DNA from: CAWULT01 sp963923455
GTDB lineage: Bacteria > Acidobacteriota > Vicinamibacteria > Vicinamibacterales > UBA2999
Length of the DNA: 10,295 nt
Assembly: GCA_963923455.1 (NCBI GenBank)
Contig: CAWULT010000144.1
Coordinates: 1 to 10,295, forward strand
Reading direction: 5' to 3'
Shown: piece by piece, positions 1 to 6,425 of the stretch
Layout: each line of letters opens with the position of its first letter
How positions within the stretch are numbered: position 1 is the first letter of the stretch
Notes under the pieces: generated by a model
What the model saw: the letters and a program-made list of their open reading frames with translations, nothing else
Told to the model about the DNA's origin: nothing
Database searches by the model: none
Position numbers and translations under genes: made by a program

Positions 1-1425
1 GCGGCCGCGGCCGCCGACACCCATGGCCATGTCGACCGGTGTGCGGCCCTGCTTGTCCTTGATGTCGAGGCGCGCGCCGCGACTGGCGAGCAGGGACACC
101 ACCGAGTCGAGACCCGACTGCGCCGCCACGTGCACGGCCGTCAGGCCGTTCGTGTTGGTGTGGTTGACGTCGACGCCCTTGTCGACGAGCAGCCGCACCG
201 CCTGGAGCAGGTCGGCCTCGGTGCCCACGTCCTTCGCGAACACCCCGAGGCCGCGCCCGAGGCCCGAGGCCAGGATCAGCGGCGTGGTGCCGTTCGGCTG
301 CTGCACCGACGGGTCGGCACCGGCGTCGAGCAGGAGTTTCATCGCGGCGTAGTCGCCGTGCTTGGCCGCGCGCATCAGCGGCGTGGTGCCCGTGCCGAGC
401 AGCGGCTCGCCCGGGGTATGGTTGCGCTGCAACGCCGCGGTCCGCAGCCGCGCGTCGACCACCGCGCCCTGCGTGATCAGGCGCCTGATGATGTCGAGCG
501 GCGTCAACGCGTCCTGCACCTTGCGCGGCGGCAGGCCGTACACCTCGCCGAGCGAGCTCATGTCGACGGCCGCGTAGAGGGCGCCCATGCCGGCGCTGTC
601 GAGAATGTTCGGCTCCGCCCCCATGTCGAGCAGCGCGCCGGCCGCGTCGTAGTGCGAGTTCATGATGGTCAGCACGAGCGGCGTCGTGCCGTCCGGGTCC
701 ACCACGTTGACGAGGCCGCCCGCGCGGGCCAGCGCGCGCACCGCGTCAGGCGCGCCGTCGCGCGCGGCGTACATCATCGGCGTCCAGTCGCCGTGCGGCA
801 GGATTGTCAGCACGCCTTCCAGGCCGAAGCGGTCCTTGGGGCGGGTGATCTTCGTCGACCGCGCGTTGACGTCGGCGCCGTGCTCGGCGAGCAGCGTCAC
901 GATGGCCGCGTGGTTCTCGGCCGCCGCCCACATCAGCGCGGTCTCGCCGAGCTGCGTCTCGCGGACGCTGGGATCGGCCCCCTTGGCGAGCAGCGCCCGC
1001 ACGACGCCCGAATTGCCGGTGCGCGCCGCCGTCATCAGCGCGGTCTGGCCACCGGCCAGCCGCGCGTTCGGGTTGGCGCCGGCCGCCAGCAGCACCTCGA
1101 CCATCTTCGGGTTGGCGTTGACCGCGGCGAGCGACAGCGGCGTCGCGCCGTACCGGTTGGCCGCGTTGGCGTTGGCGCCGGCGCGCAGCAGCGCCTGTGC
1201 CGTCTCGACATCGTCGGTCCGCGCGGCCCAGTGGAGCGGCGTCGTCCCGTCCGCCTCCACCGCCTTGACCTCGACGGGATTGCGCAGCAACGCGCGGATG
1301 GCCGCGCGGTTGCCCGACTGGATGGCGTTGGCCAGGCTGCCGCGGGACTGGCCGGCGCTCAGCGAAACCGCCGACAGCACGGCGGCGGTGACGACGACGG
1401 TGCGGACGCGCGACGCGTGACGCAT
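1..1425 (-). CDS. Secreted ankyrin-repeat protein, C-terminus cut by window edge
   Basis: The frame is open from the ATG at 1425 to base 1, giving 475 codons with no stop, so the C-terminus lies outside. Residues 1-25 form a signal peptide (basic MRHASRVR, then a hydrophobic stretch ending near LSAGQ). Ankyrin repeats follow from about residue 30 with the usual consensus pieces: DGTTPLHWAAR (59-69), GATPLSLAAVN (93-103), GQTALMTAAR (126-135), GETALMWAAAEN (160-171), DGTTPLVLTIM (245-255), GTTPLMRAAKHGD (346-358), NGTTPLILASG (378-388) and NGLTAVHVAAQSG (426-438). Residues 191-225 and 275-345 look like loops or degenerate repeats. Ankyrin repeats normally bind proteins, so this is probably a periplasmic scaffold or partner for the two upstream products; that role is inferred. 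The start codon lies six bases after the DUF1552 stop, and an AGGGG Shine-Dalgarno-like stretch overlaps that stop, which suggests translational coupling. Confidence 0.9.
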   Translation of the reverse strand, partial: MRHASRVRTVVVTAAVLSAVSLSAGQSRGSLANAIQSGNRAAIRALLRNPVEVKAVEADGTTPLHWAARTDDVETAQALLRAGANANAANRYGATPLSLAAVNANPKMVEVLLAAGANPNARLAGGQTALMTAARTGNSGVVRALLAKGADPSVRETQLGETALMWAAAENHAAIVTLLAEHGADVNARSTKITRPKDRFGLEGVLTILPHGDWTPMMYAARDGAPDAVRALARAGGLVNVVDPDGTTPLVLTIMNSHYDAAGALLDMGAEPNILDSAGMGALYAAVDMSSLGEVYGLPPRKVQDALTPLDIIRRLITQGAVVDARLRTAALQRNHTPGEPLLGTGTTPLMRAAKHGDYAAMKLLLDAGADPSVQQPNGTTPLILASGLGRGLGVFAKDVGTEADLLQAVRLLVDKGVDVNHTNTNGLTAVHVAAQSGLDSVVSLLASRGARLDIKDKQGRTPVDMAMGVGGRGR

Positions 1426-1431
1426 GGGCCC

Positions 1432-2760
1432 CTACGCGAACAGACCGTCGACGCGGCCGTCGCTGTCGCCGAAGGAGTCCATCCGGGCGCCGAAGCGATC
1501 GGCCACCGAGAGCCACAGGTTGCCGATCGGCGTCCGCGGCTTCAGCTGGATGTGGCGGTGACCCTTGCCCACGCCGCCGCCGAGCGCGATCACGGGCAGC
1601 GGGTCGCTGGCGTGACCGTTCGGATTGCCCATGCCGCCGCCGTAGAAGATCAGCGAGTGGTCGAGCACCGACCCGTCGCCGTCCGGCGTGTCCTTCAGCT
1701 TCGCGAGGAACTTCGCGAACAGGCTCATGTGGTACGTGTTGACCTTGACGTTCTGCGCGATCTTCGCCGGATCGTTGCCGTGGTGCGACACCGTGTGGTG
1801 CTGTTCGGTGACGCCGATGTTCTGGTAGGTCCGCTGGCTCAGCTCACGCGACAGCATGAAGGTGAACACGCGCGTGATGTCCGCCTGGTAGGCCACGGCC
1901 ATCAGGTCGTACATCAGGCCGACGTGCTCCTCGAACGAGTCGGGCACGCCGACCGGCGTCTCGAGCGCGACCTCGGTGCCGCTGTGCGCCTCGGCGCGCT
2001 GGATGCGCCGCTCGATCTCGCGCAGGTTGTCCAGGTACTCGGAGACCCGCTGCCGGTCGCGCGGCCCCAGGCCGCTCTGCAGCTGGCGGGCCTCGGCGGT
2101 CACCGAGTCCAGCATGCTGCGCTCCTCGCGCATCCGCGCCGCGCGCTGGGCCGGCGTGCCGGCCTGGCCGAACATGCGCTCGAACACGACGCGCGGGTTG
2201 ATGTCCATCGGCAACGGGGTCGACGGCGACTTCCACGACACCGTGTTCAGGTACGCGCAGTTGAACCCCGGGGAGCAGGCGCCCACGTAGCCGGTGAAGT
2301 CCTCGGTGGCGACTTCGATGGACGGGAACGGCGTCTCCTGGCCGATCCGCTGCGCCACGACCTGGTCGATCGTCGTGTTCGCGTAGACGTCCTCGGCCTC
2401 GGTGCGCTTCGGCCACACGCCGGTCAGGAAGCCCGCGGCGCTGACCGCGTGGTCGCCGACCTGGCTGCCCGGATGCGACCGGGTCAGGTTGCTGACCACG
2501 ACCAGCTGGTCCTTGAAGGGCTCGAGGGGCTTGTGGATCGGCTTGAGCTCGAATCCGGCGCCCACCGCCTCCGGAATCCACTGCTCCATGATGGCGCCGT
2601 TCGGCACGTAGATCGCACCGAACCGCGTGCGCGGCGCCGCCTGCGCCCGGGCCAGCGCCGTGAAGGCGGGCACCATCGCGTCGAGCAGCGGCAACGAGAG
2701 CACCGTCCCCATTCCCTGCAGGAACAGGCGGCGCGGCAGGTGCTTCTTGGTGACGAACAT
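1432..2760 (-). CDS. Tat-exported DUF1552 (HXXSHH) protein
   Basis: This is a 442-residue protein of the DUF1552 family (PF07586), whose biochemical function is unknown. The N-terminus has a twin-arginine motif, RRLFLQG (10-16), followed by a hydrophobic stretch to about residue 40, so it is probably exported folded through Tat. The mature part begins with RFGAIYVPNG (46-55), typical of the family. The signature HTVSHH is at 322-327 (H322, S325, H326, H327) and is preceded by another His. The C-terminal part has FYGGGMGNPNGH (372-383) followed by a glycine-rich LPVIALGGG strand, also family-typical. The His-rich signature suggests metal binding, but this is inferred. The length is normal for the family. 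The start at 2760 has a GGGGGAG ribosome site (2768-2774) seven bases upstream. The gene sits 18 bases after the cytochrome gene and 6 bases before the ankyrin gene. DUF1552 and DUF1592 proteins are known to be encoded side by side in Planctomycetota and Acidobacteriota. Confidence 0.93.
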   Translation of the reverse strand: MFVTKKHLPRRLFLQGMGTVLSLPLLDAMVPAFTALARAQAAPRTRFGAIYVPNGAIMEQWIPEAVGAGFELKPIHKPLEPFKDQLVVVSNLTRSHPGSQVGDHAVSAAGFLTGVWPKRTEAEDVYANTTIDQVVAQRIGQETPFPSIEVATEDFTGYVGACSPGFNCAYLNTVSWKSPSTPLPMDINPRVVFERMFGQAGTPAQRAARMREERSMLDSVTAEARQLQSGLGPRDRQRVSEYLDNLREIERRIQRAEAHSGTEVALETPVGVPDSFEEHVGLMYDLMAVAYQADITRVFTFMLSRELSQRTYQNIGVTEQHHTVSHHGNDPAKIAQNVKVNTYHMSLFAKFLAKLKDTPDGDGSVLDHSLIFYGGGMGNPNGHASDPLPVIALGGGVGKGHRHIQLKPRTPIGNLWLSVADRFGARMDSFGDSDGRVDGLFA

Positions 2761-2778
2761 CGTGAATCTCCCCCGGTG

Positions 2779-5232
2779 TCAGTTCAATCGGGCCGACTGC
2801 GTCGCGGGCGCCTCCGCCCGCTCGGGCGTCATGCGCATCTGGAACGGCACGCTGCGGACGATGCCGAGCACGATCGACGAGAACCGGTACTCGCGCGCGG
2901 CGGCGTCCTTCAGGATGGCGCGCACGACCGGCATGTCGCGTGCCTCGACCCCGCGTCCGAGCGCGTAGGTCATCAGCTTCTCGGTCATCGTGCCGACGAA
3001 CAGATCGGGCCGGTCGAGAATGGCCTTGCGCAGACCGGCCACGCCGTCGATCTTCGTCCCGTCGGCCAGCTGGCCCGATGCGTCGATCATCCCACCCGGC
3101 TCGCGGGTGCGCCAGGCCCCCACGGCGTCGAAGTTCTCCATCGCGAAGCCCACCGGGTCCATGACCTTGTGACAGCTCGCGCACACCGGGTTGACCCGGT
3201 GCTCGGCCATCTGCTCGCGCAGCGTCTTGATCGCGCCCCCCTCTTCGGGCGCCTTGAGCGGCGGCACGTCCGGCGGCGGAGCCGGCACCGGCAGCCCGAG
3301 CACGTTCTCGAGCACCCACTTGCCGCGCAGCACCACCGAGGTGCGCTCGGCGTGCGAGGTGACGGCCAGGATGCTGCCGTGGCCGAGCAGGCCCCTGCGC
3401 GCCTCGTCGGCCACCGGGACGCGGCGGAACCGGCTGCCGTAGATGTTCGGGATGCCGTAGTGCCGCGCGAGCCGCTCGTTGACGAACGTGTAGTCGGCGC
3501 GCAGCAGGTCCAGCACGTTGCGGTCCTCGCGCATCAGGCTGTCGAAGAGCAGCTCCGTTTCACGCCGGAAGGCCTGCCGCAGGTTGTCGTCGAAGTCGGG
3601 AAACGCGTCCGAGTTCGGCAGCACGCTCCGGACGTTGCGCAGGTGCAGCCACTGGCCGGCGAAATTGGTGACGAGGGCCTCCGACTTCGGGTCGGCCAGC
3701 ATGCGCTTGACCTGCGCGTCGAGCACGGCCGGGTCCGACAGCCGGCCGGCCGTGGCCAGGCGCAGCAGCGTCTCGTCGGGGATACTGCTCCACAGGAAGA
3801 ACGACAGCCGCGCGGCGAGCTCGAGATCCGTGACGCGGTGAACGGTGCCGGGCGTGGCGTTGGCCGGATCGCGCTCGACGCGGAAGACGAACCGCGGCGA
3901 CGAGAGGATGCGCTGCAGCCCCTTCTGGACGCCTGCCTCGAACGAGCCCTCGGCGCGGCCGAGGTCGTAGAATTCCATGATCGGCGCGAGCTCGGCCTGG
4001 GAGACCGGCTGCCGGTAGGCGCGGCGGGCCACCCGCGACAGGATCTGCGTCGCGCAGGCGCGCTCGGTGGCCTTCGACGTCGGCCGGCACTGGAAGATCG
4101 CCCGGCGGCTCGGCGTGTCGCCGGGGCCCTTGGCGTCGAACGGACCGGTGATCGCCAGCGTCTGGATGTGCGGCCGGCCGGCCCAGTCGAAGTTGTCCGC
4201 CGAGCTGCGCAGGAAGGGCTGCAGCCGCACCGTGTCCTCGACGGCCATGTTCTCGACGAAGGCCACGGTGACGTCGTGCGGACCGGCCTTGACCGGCACG
4301 GTGACGCGCATCCGCAACTCGACGGCGTCGCCGGTGTCGGTCGGCTTCTCCATCAGCGAGGCCAGGTCGTCGGGCCCGCCGATCGTGACGCGGTGCACCG
4401 ACTTGCCGTCGACCGCCACCTCGAACTCGGTCGGGTACTCGAGGCCGCGCACGATGTTCAGGTTCGTGCGATACAGCTTCGTCGTGAACTGATAGTCGCC
4501 ATCCAGCGGGAACGTGTGGCGCACCTTCAGGCCGCCCACCGTGCCGAGCGGCAGCCCGTCGATGTGCTGGTTCTGCGAGAGGTCCTGCGGCACGCGGTAC
4601 GTGTCGCTGCCGGGCTTGATCGTCGTATCGCCCACGGCGAGGGCGGCGATCTTCCGGGCCGCGGCCAGATAGCGCTCCTGCAGCGACGGCGACACGCCGA
4701 GCACGTCGGAGATGTTGTCGAAGCCGTAGGCCGAGTCGTCTGGCGGCAGCAGCGACGCCACGTCGATGTCGAGCGCCAGCAGGTCGCGGACGGCGTTCTT
4801 GTACTCCGTGCGATTCAGCCGGTGCAGCATCGGCCGCCCGGGATCGGGACTGCTGAGCGCCTGGCGATCGAGCGTCGTCTGCAGCCACGACACCAGACTG
4901 TGGGCCGTCTCGGCGTCCGGGCGGCGCGCCCCTTCGGGCGGCATCACGCCCGCGCGCATCTTGCGGACGACCTTCTCCCACAGGTCCGCGTCCTGCGCGA
5001 CCCGGGCCAGATCGGGCGAATCGAGGGCGAGGCCGCCCGTCTTCAGCCGCTCGTTGTGACAGCTCACGCAGTAGCGGTCGATGACCGTCCGGAACTGCTT
5101 GGCCGGATCGGCCACCGCCGCCGCGGACTGCGGCTGGCTCCGGGGCGCCACGCTGGGCGTCGGACCTTGTGCGGCGAGCACCGCGCTGGCGAGCCACAGG
5201 CCGCCGGCGAGCGCGAGGGGTCGTCGTCTCAT
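2779..5232 (-). CDS. Secreted di-CxxCH cytochrome-like protein, DUF1587/1595/1592/1588/1585 architecture
   Basis: This 817-residue protein has the Planctomycete-cytochrome (PSCyt/PSD) architecture. A signal peptide (MRRRPLALAG, hydrophobic to about residue 22) is followed by an N-terminal cytochrome-like domain with haem motif C55-V-S-C58-H59. Next comes DUF1587/PSD3 (about 135-200, LHRLNRTEYKNAVRDLLALD), then a beta-rich stretch (about 225-345) that looks like a carbohydrate-binding-type sandwich. DUF1595/PSD5 (about 390-455), DUF1592/PSD4 (about 464-595) and DUF1588 (about 605-705) follow; the last holds the second haem motif C684-A-S-C687-H688 with the family-typical MDPVGFAMENFD after it. 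DUF1585/PSD2 (about 725-800) ends the protein. Likely a periplasmic or surface redox protein with two covalent haems; the substrate is unknown. The frame stays open to 5334, but 5232 is preferred because it places the signal peptide first and has a GGAGG site at 5236-5240, though with only a three-base spacer. First gene of the operon. Confidence 0.92.
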   Translation of the reverse strand: MRRRPLALAGGLWLASAVLAAQGPTPSVAPRSQPQSAAAVADPAKQFRTVIDRYCVSCHNERLKTGGLALDSPDLARVAQDADLWEKVVRKMRAGVMPPEGARRPDAETAHSLVSWLQTTLDRQALSSPDPGRPMLHRLNRTEYKNAVRDLLALDIDVASLLPPDDSAYGFDNISDVLGVSPSLQERYLAAARKIAALAVGDTTIKPGSDTYRVPQDLSQNQHIDGLPLGTVGGLKVRHTFPLDGDYQFTTKLYRTNLNIVRGLEYPTEFEVAVDGKSVHRVTIGGPDDLASLMEKPTDTGDAVELRMRVTVPVKAGPHDVTVAFVENMAVEDTVRLQPFLRSSADNFDWAGRPHIQTLAITGPFDAKGPGDTPSRRAIFQCRPTSKATERACATQILSRVARRAYRQPVSQAELAPIMEFYDLGRAEGSFEAGVQKGLQRILSSPRFVFRVERDPANATPGTVHRVTDLELAARLSFFLWSSIPDETLLRLATAGRLSDPAVLDAQVKRMLADPKSEALVTNFAGQWLHLRNVRSVLPNSDAFPDFDDNLRQAFRRETELLFDSLMREDRNVLDLLRADYTFVNERLARHYGIPNIYGSRFRRVPVADEARRGLLGHGSILAVTSHAERTSVVLRGKWVLENVLGLPVPAPPPDVPPLKAPEEGGAIKTLREQMAEHRVNPVCASCHKVMDPVGFAMENFDAVGAWRTREPGGMIDASGQLADGTKIDGVAGLRKAILDRPDLFVGTMTEKLMTYALGRGVEARDMPVVRAILKDAAAREYRFSSIVLGIVRSVPFQMRMTPERAEAPATQSARLN

Positions 5233-5279
5233 GGGCCTCCGTATCGGGCACCAAGAGAATACGTCAGGTGGCACCGGCC

Positions 5280-5310
5280 GGAGATCACCTAATCGTGGGA
5301 GGTGATCACC
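5280..5310. promoter_or_regulatory. Candidate tandem operator: palindrome plus near-copy 21 bp apart
   Basis: The 10-mer GGTGATCACC at 5301-5310 is a perfect palindrome. GGAGATCACC at 5280-5289 matches it in nine of ten positions. The two start exactly 21 bp apart, about two helical turns. Viewed another way, GATCACCT (5283-5290) and AGGTGATC (5300-5307) form a perfect inverted repeat around a 9-base spacer. The block lies 48-78 bases upstream of the cytochrome gene start, where a dimeric regulator could control that promoter and perhaps the divergent gene. A weaker element, GGTG-G-CACC, lies at 5267-5275. No regulator gene is in the window, so the binding protein is unknown. A stem-loop in RNA is a less favoured alternative. 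Confidence 0.5.
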
Positions 5311-5320
5311 CCCAACCGCC

Positions 5321-5347
5321 GTGACAACCCTCACGTTTCCTGATATT
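5321..5347 (+). promoter_or_regulatory. Possible promoter for the CRKC thioredoxin-fold gene
   Basis: GTGACA at 5321-5326 matches the -35 consensus in five of six positions. GATATT at 5342-5347 matches -10 in four of six, but the spacer is only 15 bases. The stretch 5321-5350 is noticeably more AT-rich than its surroundings, as promoters in GC-rich genomes often are. It would give a leader of roughly 120 bases. Weak evidence; the minus-strand operon promoter could share this stretch. Confidence 0.3.
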
Positions 5348-5398
5348 TCCGGACACCGGCGGTCGCGACGGCGGCTCGGCGTCGCCCCTCATCCTCGA

Positions 5399-5407
5399 GG
5401 GGGGGGG
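5399..5407. repeat. Run of nine G
   Basis: Nine consecutive G lie in the leader of the CRKC gene, 66 bases upstream of its preferred start. If translation began at the GTG at 5321 the run would be coding, and slippage would shift the frame before the domain. With the start at 5474 it is untranslated. It may also be a length-uncertain homopolymer in the assembly. Confidence 0.6.
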
Positions 5408-5422
5408 CCGCCCATCCAGGGA

Positions 5423-5437
5423 GGCCGGTTCCCGGCC
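5423..5437 (+). other. Short GC hairpin in the leader of the CRKC gene
   Basis: GGCCGG (5423-5428), a TTC loop and CCGGCC (5432-5437) form a perfect 6-bp stem with a 3-base loop, 36 bases before the ATG. There is no T-run after it, so it does not look like a terminator. A role in RNA stability or translation is possible, but such stems also arise by chance in DNA this GC-rich. Confidence 0.35.
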
Positions 5438-5473
5438 GCCCGTGGCATCATCGAGGTTCAGGGGAACCGCGTC

Positions 5474-5800
5474 ATGCACATCACGATGGTCAAGAAGACG
5501 CTCGCCGACGGATCCGAGTGCCGCAAGTGCGCCGAAGCCACCGACCACCTCCGCTCGCGAGGCCTCTGGGAACGGGTCGACGCGATCGTCTGGGCCCGGG
5601 AGAACGACCCCGCCAGCCCGGGCATGGTGCTCGGGGCGCGCCTGGGCATCGACCGTGCCCCCTTCTTCGTCGTCCGGGACGACCAGGGCGAGCACGTCTA
5701 CGGCAGCGTCCTGCAGCTCGTGCGCGAGCGGCTCGGCCAGGCCGTCACCGCGGCGGAGCAGGCCGCCTCGATCGACGCCGACGACGTCGGGGGCATCTGA
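5474..5800 (+). CDS. Small thioredoxin/glutaredoxin-fold protein with CRKC motif
   Basis: A 108-residue cytoplasmic protein with no signal peptide. It opens with a short strand (MHITMVKKTL) followed by DGSECRKCAEATDHL, so C16 and C19 form a CxxC pair at the start of the first helix as in glutaredoxins. RAPFFVV (61-67) supplies the proline (P63) expected in cis opposite the active site, and GEHVYGSVLQLVRE is the final strand and helix. Together these indicate a thiol-disulfide or thiol-transfer protein of thioredoxin fold. CRKC is neither the CPYC of classical glutaredoxin nor the WCGPC of thioredoxin, so its partner is unclear. The frame extends upstream to a GTG at 5321, but that stretch is Arg/Gly/Pro-rich with no domain character. 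The ATG at 5474 has an AGGGGAA site nine bases upstream and starts directly at the fold. It is the only plus-strand gene here, divergent from the cytochrome operon. A partnership with the nearby sulfate-reduction gene is only a guess. Confidence 0.78.
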   Translation: MHITMVKKTLADGSECRKCAEATDHLRSRGLWERVDAIVWARENDPASPGMVLGARLGIDRAPFFVVRDDQGEHVYGSVLQLVRERLGQAVTAAEQAASIDADDVGGI

Positions 5801-5817
5801 CGGTCACGTCGCGGCCT

Positions 5818-5850
5818 GACCCGGGGGGTCGAGGGCCAGCGGCACTGGCC
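5818..5850. terminator. Hairpins between convergent genes, candidate bidirectional terminator
   Basis: The 77-base gap between two convergent genes holds two stems. GACCC (5818-5822) pairs with GGGTC (5826-5830) around a 3-base loop. GGCCAG (5834-5839) pairs perfectly with CTGGCC (5845-5850) around a 5-base loop. Neither is followed by a T-run on either strand, so this is not a classical intrinsic terminator. The position between converging stop codons is what makes a terminating role plausible. Confidence 0.4.
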
Positions 5851-5877
5851 ACACCGGCGGGATCCTCACGGCGCCCC

Positions 5878-6402
5878 TCACTCGCGGCCCGTCCGCCGCC
5901 GGACCCGCCGCGCCGCCATCGGCACCCCGATCATCGCGGCCAGCACGATCAGCATCACCACGTCCGGGTTGTCGATGTAGGCCTTGAGCTGCAGCGTCGT
6001 GAACGCGATGACGGCGTAGTACATCATGTCGCCCGTGATCGCGATGGCCCAGCCGGCGACGAAGCCGTGCCCCGAGGCGAGCGCCGCCGCGCGGCCGGTC
6101 ATCGGATCGATCCCGAAGGCCACCAGGACGAGCGCGAACGGCCCCGCGCCCACGTGCCTCGCAGCGGCCTGCTCCATCGCCTGCGCCATCGCGGCGCCGG
6201 CGCGCGCCACCACGGGGATGCGCCGGCCGATGGCGGCCAGCACGCGGAGAATGGGCTCGAACAGGAACGCGAGGATGACGTCGGAGACGAAGTAGAGCCC
6301 TGCCGTCACCGGCCAGCTGATGCCGCTGCGGGACGCGAGCAGTACGCCCGCCGGGATGCCGCCGCCCCACGGGATCAGGAACAACTGCAGGACGGCGAGC
6401 AT
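5878..6402 (-). CDS. Multipass membrane protein of unknown function
   Basis: A 174-residue hydrophobic protein I do not recognise with confidence. Likely membrane segments lie near residues 3-24, 31-57, 86-98, 108-124, 126-140 and 147-163, some of them short, so four to six crossings. A Gly/Pro-rich PWGGGIPAGV stretch (11-20) interrupts or ends the first segment. Acidic residues sit in or near membrane segments (D41, E49, D99, D125), which would suit ion or small-molecule transport. The middle (58-85) is a basic and Ala-rich loop, probably amphipathic. The C-terminus is strongly basic (AARRVRRRTGRE) and so probably cytoplasmic. A distant link to small multidrug-export-type proteins came to mind but is not supported by a clear motif. 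The gene starts 23 bases after hepT ends and may be its last co-transcribed neighbour. A weak GGTAGG site lies eight bases before the ATG. Confidence 0.75.
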   Translation of the reverse strand: MLAVLQLFLIPWGGGIPAGVLLASRSGISWPVTAGLYFVSDVILAFLFEPILRVLAAIGRRIPVVARAGAAMAQAMEQAAARHVGAGPFALVLVAFGIDPMTGRAAALASGHGFVAGWAIAITGDMMYYAVIAFTTLQLKAYIDNPDVVMLIVLAAMIGVPMAARRVRRRTGRE

Positions 6403-6425
6403 GCGACGGGCCTACCGGGCGGGCA

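Noticed and set aside
746..1516. Minus-strand open frame of 256 codons
   Set aside because: A shifted frame of the ankyrin gene; only the frame starting at 1425 gives ankyrin consensus repeats.
1844..3319. Minus-strand open frame of 491 codons across the DUF1552/cytochrome junction
   Set aside because: It is a shifted frame of both genes with Arg/Gly/Ala-rich composition and no domain.
130..5292. Giant plus-strand open frame of 1720 codons
   Set aside because: The translation is Arg/His/Val/Ala-rich with no domain and lies exactly opposite three well-supported genes; it is explained by avoidance of TTA, CTA and TCA codons in them.
5233..5334. 34-residue N-terminal extension of the cytochrome protein
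   Set aside because: It would bury the signal peptide and cover the palindromic operator; the start at 5232 has its own GGAGG site.
5233..5473. Search for a tRNA, riboswitch or small RNA in the largest gap
   Set aside because: No cloverleaf, no conserved riboswitch core and no terminator with a T-run could be seen; only the operator, weak promoter, G run and a small hairpin are listed.
5306..5695. Minus-strand open frame of 129 codons opposite the CRKC gene
   Set aside because: No motif, and it is antisense to a well-supported thioredoxin-fold gene and to its leader.
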